This document shows, in pieces, positions 56,992 to 64,000 of a stretch of DNA of 64,000 nucleotides (position 1 is the first letter of the stretch; each line of letters starts with the position of its first letter). The notes beneath the pieces were generated by a model that saw only the letters and a list, made by a program, of their open reading frames with translations, had not been told where the DNA came from and searched no databases. Both the position numbers and the translations under genes were made by a program. The DNA is from Kitasatospora acidiphila (lineage in GTDB: Bacteria > Actinomycetota > Actinomycetes > Streptomycetales > Streptomycetaceae), in NCBI RefSeq assembly GCF_006636205.1, contig NZ_VIGB01000003.1, positions 3,214,501 to 3,278,500 of the forward strand. The letters are read 5' to 3'.

Positions 56992-57017
56992 ATCACCGCA
57001 CGCGATCACCGCACGCG
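56992..57017. repeat. 13-bp tandem direct repeat in the gatC 5' leader
   Basis: ATCACCGCACGCG occurs twice head to tail (56992-57004, 57005-57017) between a candidate promoter and gatC. Confidence 0.75.
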
Positions 57018-57109
57018 GGAGCGACCCGTCCTCCTTGTCTTTACCGACCATCCTAGGGGGCACGGCGCGTGACCGTTGTTACTGAGGGGTTGCCGGCGCC
57101 CGGCCGGGG

Positions 57110-59023
57110 CTACTGAGGGGCCGTCGGAGCCTGGCTCGGCGGGGCCAGCGGCTGGCGCGGCACCCCCGGGCGGGACAGTTCGGCCATCCCGGTCCAGCGC
57201 CGCAGCCCGGGCACCCGCTCGGCCGGCGGCGGGCCGGTGCGGTGCACCTTGAGCCAGGCGGTGGCCTGGTCGGCGGGCAGCGCGGCGGAGACCAGCCAGC
57301 CCTGGACGGCGTCCACCCCGAGGCTGTGCAGCCGCTCCCAGGTGGCGTCGTCCTCCACGCCCTCGGCCACCACGGTCAGCCCCAGCGAGTGGGCCAGCTC
57401 CACCGAGCAGCGCACCACCGCGGCGTCGTGGTGGTCGGCGACCATCCGGGAGACGAAGGACCGGTCGATCTTCAGCTCGCCCACCGGCAGGCTGCGCAGC
57501 CGCACCAGCGAGGAGTGGCCGGTGCCGAAGTCGTCCAGCGACATCCCGACGCCCTGCCGGCGCAGCTGGGCCAGGGTGTCGGCGGCCAGCCGGGAGTCGT
57601 CGAGCAGCAGCCGCTCGGTGATCTCCAGCTGGAGCGCGTGGGCCGGCACCTGGTGGCGGCTCAGGTGGTCGGCCACCCGCTGCGCGAAGCCGGGGCTGAG
57701 CACGTCGCGGGGCGAGACGTTGACGGCGACCTGCACCTGGAGGTCGTGGGCCCGCCAGGCGGCCAGCTGGCCGATCGCGGCCTCCAGCACGTAGTCGGTC
57801 AGCCGGGGCATCAGGCCGCTGGACTCGGCCAGGCCCACGAACTCGTCCGGCGAAACCCGGCCGCGCCCGGGCCGCTCCCAGCGCAGCAGCGCCTCCAGGC
57901 CCACCACCCGGCCGTCGAAGGCCACCTTGGGCTGGTAGTGCAGCTGCACCTCGCCGGTCTCCAGGGCCCGGCGCAGATCGCCGAGCAGGCCGATCCGGTA
58001 CGGGGTGTCGACGTCCTGGGACTTGTCGTACCGGGCGACGCCGGTGCGGGAGCGCTGGGCGTGGCCCATCGCCACGTCGGCCCGGCGCAGCAACGATTCT
58101 GCGTCGTCGGCGTGCTGCGGGTAGACGCAGACGCCGGCGCTGGCCTCCAGCACCAGCAGCAGGCCGTCCAGCCGGATCGGAGCGGCCAGCTCGGCGATCA
58201 GCGCCTTGGCGAGGCGCTCCAGCAGGTCGGGGCGGCCGACGCCGGGCAGCAGCACCGCGAACTCGTCGCCGCCCATCCGGGCCACCACCGCGCGGCGGCC
58301 GTTCTCGGCCAGCGGCTCCAGGCCGGCCAGCAGCTCGCCGGTCTCCCGGCGGCGCTCGGCGGCCAGGGACGAGGCGGGCGGCGCCGAGGCGGGCGGCGAT
58401 GAGGCGGGCGGCGCCGGCAGCGGGGCCTTGCGGGGGGCGGGGATGGGCGAGGCCGCGGGGATCGTGGTGGCGGCGAAGGAGGCGGGCTGCGGTGCCAAGC
58501 CGCCGGCAGCGGAGGACGGCAGCGCCAGCAGGGCAGCGGCGGCGCCGGCGCAGGAGGAGGTGGGCGCGGTCGGCCGGCCGTCCGCGGCCCCGCCACGCAG
58601 CACCCGGTGCAGCCGGCGCCCGATGTGCACCAGCAGCCGGTCCCCGGCGGCGTGACCGAGCGTGTCATTGAGCGATCGGAACCGATCGAGGTCGAGCAGG
58701 ATCAGCCCGACCGAGTAGTCACCCTGGTCCTGGTGCTCGGCGATCGCCTCCTGGGCTGCGAGCAGCAGGGCATGCCGGTTGGGCAGGCCGGTGAGCGGAT
58801 CGGTGAGCTGGTCCCGGGCCCGGTCCCGGGCGATCCGCCAGGCGGCCACCAGCACGGCCAGCGGCACCGCGAACAACGGCAGCAGTTCGGGCTCGTGCCG
58901 GCTGACCAGCACGGCCAGGGGAATGAGCGGTGCGGCACCGGCCAGCAGCACGCCGAGCAGCAGGACGGCGCCCGCCACCCCCTGCGGCGGACGCGTCGGC
59001 GCACCGCCGGTCGTACGATCCAT
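57110..59023 (-). CDS. Membrane GGDEF/EAL c-di-GMP protein, RmdB-like (complete EAL, interrupted GGDEF)
   Basis: The 637-aa protein has two N-terminal hydrophobic segments (about 17-40, 47-62), a GGDEF domain and an EAL domain. The GGDEF domain begins normally (DQLTDPLTGLPNRHALLL, LDRFRSLNDTLGH). An Ala/Pro/Ser-rich insert of about 95 residues (144-240) separates that part from MGGDEFAVLLPG (GGDEF at 251-255), and no I-site is visible. The EAL domain is complete: EAL 377-379, NVSP 435-438, EITE 467-470, DDFGTG 497-502, KID 518-520, so phosphodiesterase activity is likely. Position between gatC and ligA matches S. coelicolor RmdB (SCO5495), recalled synteny. Confidence 0.92.
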   Translation of the reverse strand: MDRTTGGAPTRPPQGVAGAVLLLGVLLAGAAPLIPLAVLVSRHEPELLPLFAVPLAVLVAAWRIARDRARDQLTDPLTGLPNRHALLLAAQEAIAEHQDQGDYSVGLILLDLDRFRSLNDTLGHAAGDRLLVHIGRRLHRVLRGGAADGRPTAPTSSCAGAAAALLALPSSAAGGLAPQPASFAATTIPAASPIPAPRKAPLPAPPASSPPASAPPASSLAAERRRETGELLAGLEPLAENGRRAVVARMGGDEFAVLLPGVGRPDLLERLAKALIAELAAPIRLDGLLLVLEASAGVCVYPQHADDAESLLRRADVAMGHAQRSRTGVARYDKSQDVDTPYRIGLLGDLRRALETGEVQLHYQPKVAFDGRVVGLEALLRWERPGRGRVSPDEFVGLAESSGLMPRLTDYVLEAAIGQLAAWRAHDLQVQVAVNVSPRDVLSPGFAQRVADHLSRHQVPAHALQLEITERLLLDDSRLAADTLAQLRRQGVGMSLDDFGTGHSSLVRLRSLPVGELKIDRSFVSRMVADHHDAAVVRCSVELAHSLGLTVVAEGVEDDATWERLHSLGVDAVQGWLVSAALPADQATAWLKVHRTGPPPAERVPGLRRWTGMAELSRPGVPRQPLAPPSQAPTAPQ

Positions 59024-59364
59024 ACGCCCTGTCCTCCGTCAGGCCCGCCCCCGCCAGGCCGCATCGCGGCTGGAGCCGACCCGAAGAACGGTCGGCCTGG
59101 CACCTTCTGATCGAGTGCCAGTCGGTCTCAGCCTGGAAGCGCCCCTGTCGGCGCCGGCCACCCGCTGATCCCGCTGGCCGGTGCCCCCACTCCTGCTGAC
59201 ACACTGTTGCGCTCCAGGGTAAGTCCGCCCCCGTCGGGAGGGCGGACTTTCGGTCATCCGCGAGCACGTCAGCACGGAACCGGCGCCGCACAGTGACACG
59301 ATGCCCTCTTTAGGCGCCCGGCACCCAGGTGACGGGGCATCAGCACCATAACAAGAGGGACACG
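59024..59364. other. 341-bp gap between ligA and the RmdB-like gene
   Basis: It contains a perfect hairpin, AAGTCCGCCC (59221-59230) with GGGCGGACTT (59240-59249) followed by TC, which would act as a terminator only rightward. The leftward promoter of the RmdB-like gene should lie here. An 86-codon leftward frame (59039-59299) lacks a ribosome-binding site and looks non-coding. Confidence 0.45.
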
Positions 59365-62684
<3,320 letters not shown>

Positions 62685-62806
62685 GCCCGGCAGCCTACGG
62701 GAGTTCCGGGCCTCCCAGCAGTCCGGCCGGCCGCAGACGCTCCCGCCGCCCGACGCGCGGTTGCGCGGGCCCCGGGGCCGGCAGCTCCGCTGGTCCAGTG
62801 CAGCCG

Positions 62807-63637
62807 TCAGGCGGACTTCGCCTTCTGCTGGAACTGGGAGTAGTCGATCACCTGGTCGGCCGGCGGCGCCTGGACGTCGAGGGGCTTGTTGAAGTCACCG
62901 AGGTCCATCGTGCCCGGGTCGCTGTCGTTGCTCTCCACGCGCAGCAAGTAGGGCTGGCCCTGGGTGGCGATGTAGAGGGTGCTGCGACTGCCGCCGTCGG
63001 AGACCAGGAGACTGATGACGGGGGTGCCCTTGATCGTGGTGGGGTCGCCCACGATGGCGTTGGTGCCGTCCTTGGAGAAGCTGTCGGCCATGTCCGAGAT
63101 GAGGCCGCACATGCCGACCGTCTCCTGGAGGTCGGGGTCGGCGTCGCCGCCGGTCAACCAGCGGCCTTTGAAGAGCTCGGCGACAGCGGGACCGGAGTCC
63201 GGCACGCCCGCCTGCTTGGCCATGCTCTGCCAGACGGCCGCGTCGGGGCGCACCCATGTGCCGGCGCTGTTGTGGAGGACGTCCATCGCGCCGGTCCCGC
63301 TGACGGTGACCTTGCCCGTGCAGTCCTTGGCCTTGTCAGCCGAGAGGTCGAGGGTGACCTGCTGGCCGTCCGATGTGGCGGTGCCGGACACGTGCATCGA
63401 GCTGAGCCCGCTCATCACCTTGCCGCTCGCGTGGAGGATCTGCCTGGCCGACAGATGGTAGGGGTCCAGTCCGGAGGCGGTCGCGGAGGCCGAGGCCGAG
63501 ACCGAGGACGACGCGGTCGCGGAGACCGGGGCGGCGGCCTGGCCGGACGACCCGCCCTTGGCGCCTCCGCACGCGGTGACCGTGCCGGCCAGGGCGATGC
63601 ACAACACGGCGGAGTGGACGAGGCGGTGGGAGAACAT
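62807..63637 (-). CDS. Secreted lipoprotein (LppX/LprG-like fold)
   Basis: The 276-aa protein has a signal peptide with lipobox: HRLVHSAVLCIALAGTVTAC, Cys at residue 23. A Ser/Ala-rich linker follows, then a soluble domain with GLSSMHVSGTATSDGQQVTL and AGTWVRPDAAVWQSM, ending with QVIDYSQFQQKAKSA. This resembles actinobacterial LppX/LprAFG-type lipoproteins that bind lipids, but assignment rests on the pattern only. ATG 63637 has AAGGA five bases upstream. It would be anchored on the outer face of the membrane. Confidence 0.82.
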   Translation of the reverse strand: MFSHRLVHSAVLCIALAGTVTACGGAKGGSSGQAAAPVSATASSSVSASASATASGLDPYHLSARQILHASGKVMSGLSSMHVSGTATSDGQQVTLDLSADKAKDCTGKVTVSGTGAMDVLHNSAGTWVRPDAAVWQSMAKQAGVPDSGPAVAELFKGRWLTGGDADPDLQETVGMCGLISDMADSFSKDGTNAIVGDPTTIKGTPVISLLVSDGGSRSTLYIATQGQPYLLRVESNDSDPGTMDLGDFNKPLDVQAPPADQVIDYSQFQQKAKSA

Positions 63638-63739
63638 CGCGATCCTTCGACTGGACTACTGGCCGGTGTGACCAGAAGAGGATCAGTATGCAGATTGTCA
63701 GACTACGCGTGATCGAATTCGAGGCAGCAGTGATTGACG

Positions 63740-64000
63740 TCAGCTCCCCAACAACCCCGCCAGGCGAGCCCGGTACAGCACCGCCACGGTGAAGCCGTCG
63801 GTGATCCGGCCGTCGGCCACCAGGCGTTCGGCCTCGGCGAACGAGAACCGCACCGCCCGCCGGATGCCCTCGGCGTGCTCCACCTCGCCGTGGCCGGTCA
63901 ACCGGGCCGCGTAGAGCACCACATGGCCGGCCACCAGGCCGGTGTCGGGGTGCAGCCGGCCCAGTGGCAGCAGTTCGTCGGCCCGGGCGCCGAGTTCCTC
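63740..64000 (-). CDS. Nudix hydrolase, C-terminal part (5' end outside window)
   Basis: Eighty-six residues are visible and the frame is open at the right edge. It begins EELGARADELLPLGRLHPD, where EELG fits the end of a Nudix box (REUxEExGU). It then continues through HVVLYAARLTGHGEVEHAEG and ends in TDGFTVAVLYRARLAGLLGS, as in ADP-ribose pyrophosphatase-like Nudix proteins. The Nudix glycine and upstream Glu residues are outside the window, so the substrate class is not certain. Confidence 0.75.
   Translation of the reverse strand, partial: EELGARADELLPLGRLHPDTGLVAGHVVLYAARLTGHGEVEHAEGIRRAVRFSFAEAERLVADGRITDGFTVAVLYRARLAGLLGS

Noticed and set aside
59039..59299. 86-codon leftward frame in the ligA upstream gap
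   Set aside because: No ribosome-binding site, biased Arg/Ser/Gly composition, and it spans the expected promoter of the RmdB-like gene.

Overview
This 64 kb window is high-GC actinobacterial chromosome. GTG starts, purine-rich Shine-Dalgarno sites, two tandem conservon operons and the gene order all point to Streptomycetaceae (Streptomyces/Kitasatospora type). It looks like core chromosome: I see no IS element, prophage, CRISPR array or biosynthetic cluster.

Layout. (1) 1-14.8 kb holds housekeeping genes: a partial DivIVA-like coiled-coil protein, coaD, rsmD, recG, a DAK2/FakA-type kinase, rpmB, thiD-pfkA-thiL, a stand-alone Lrp/AsnC sensor domain, the plsC-gpsA-ddlA operon and cofC. (2) 14.8-22.7 kb holds a small OB-like protein, an HU protein with a Lys/Ala tail (HupS type), leuC-leuD with the divergent IclR regulator ndgR, a five-gene tRNA cluster (Gln-Glu-Glu-Glu-Gln), gltX and an FAH-family enzyme. 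(3) 22.9-34.6 kb holds a 73-aa repeat-motif protein and two tandem conservons (cvnA-B-C-D twice). Their Roadblock (B) and GTPase (D) genes are almost identical, while the sensor (A) genes and the N-terminus of C have diverged. (4) 34.6-46.5 kb is a branched-chain amino acid and serine block: cimA, ilvE, leuB, serA and ilvB-ilvN-ilvC. cimA and ilvB have leader peptides rich in Ile/Leu/Val codons followed by terminators (transcription attenuation), and two Uma2-family genes are interspersed. (5) 46.5-64 kb holds a membrane GGDEF/EAL protein (CdgC-like), a LAL-type LuxR regulator, gatB/gatA/gatC, a second GGDEF/EAL protein (RmdB-like), ligA, a MetE-like methyltransferase, a lipoprotein and a truncated Nudix gene.

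How the genes work together. gltX, the Glu/Gln tRNAs and gatCAB form the complete indirect Gln-tRNA(Gln) route. leuCD, leuB, ilvE, cimA and ilvBNC, with ndgR and two attenuators, make a regulated branched-chain pathway. The two c-di-GMP proteins look complementary: one keeps GGDEF plus I-site with a degenerate EAL, the other has a complete EAL with a GGDEF interrupted by a long insertion.

Sequence quality. Five genes (hupS, the first cvnA, the first uma2, the luxR-type regulator and the ilvB N-terminus) each need exactly one extra C/G in a run of four or five to restore the family reading frame. The shared signature suggests homopolymer undercalls rather than real mutations, so pseudogene calls here should be treated with suspicion.
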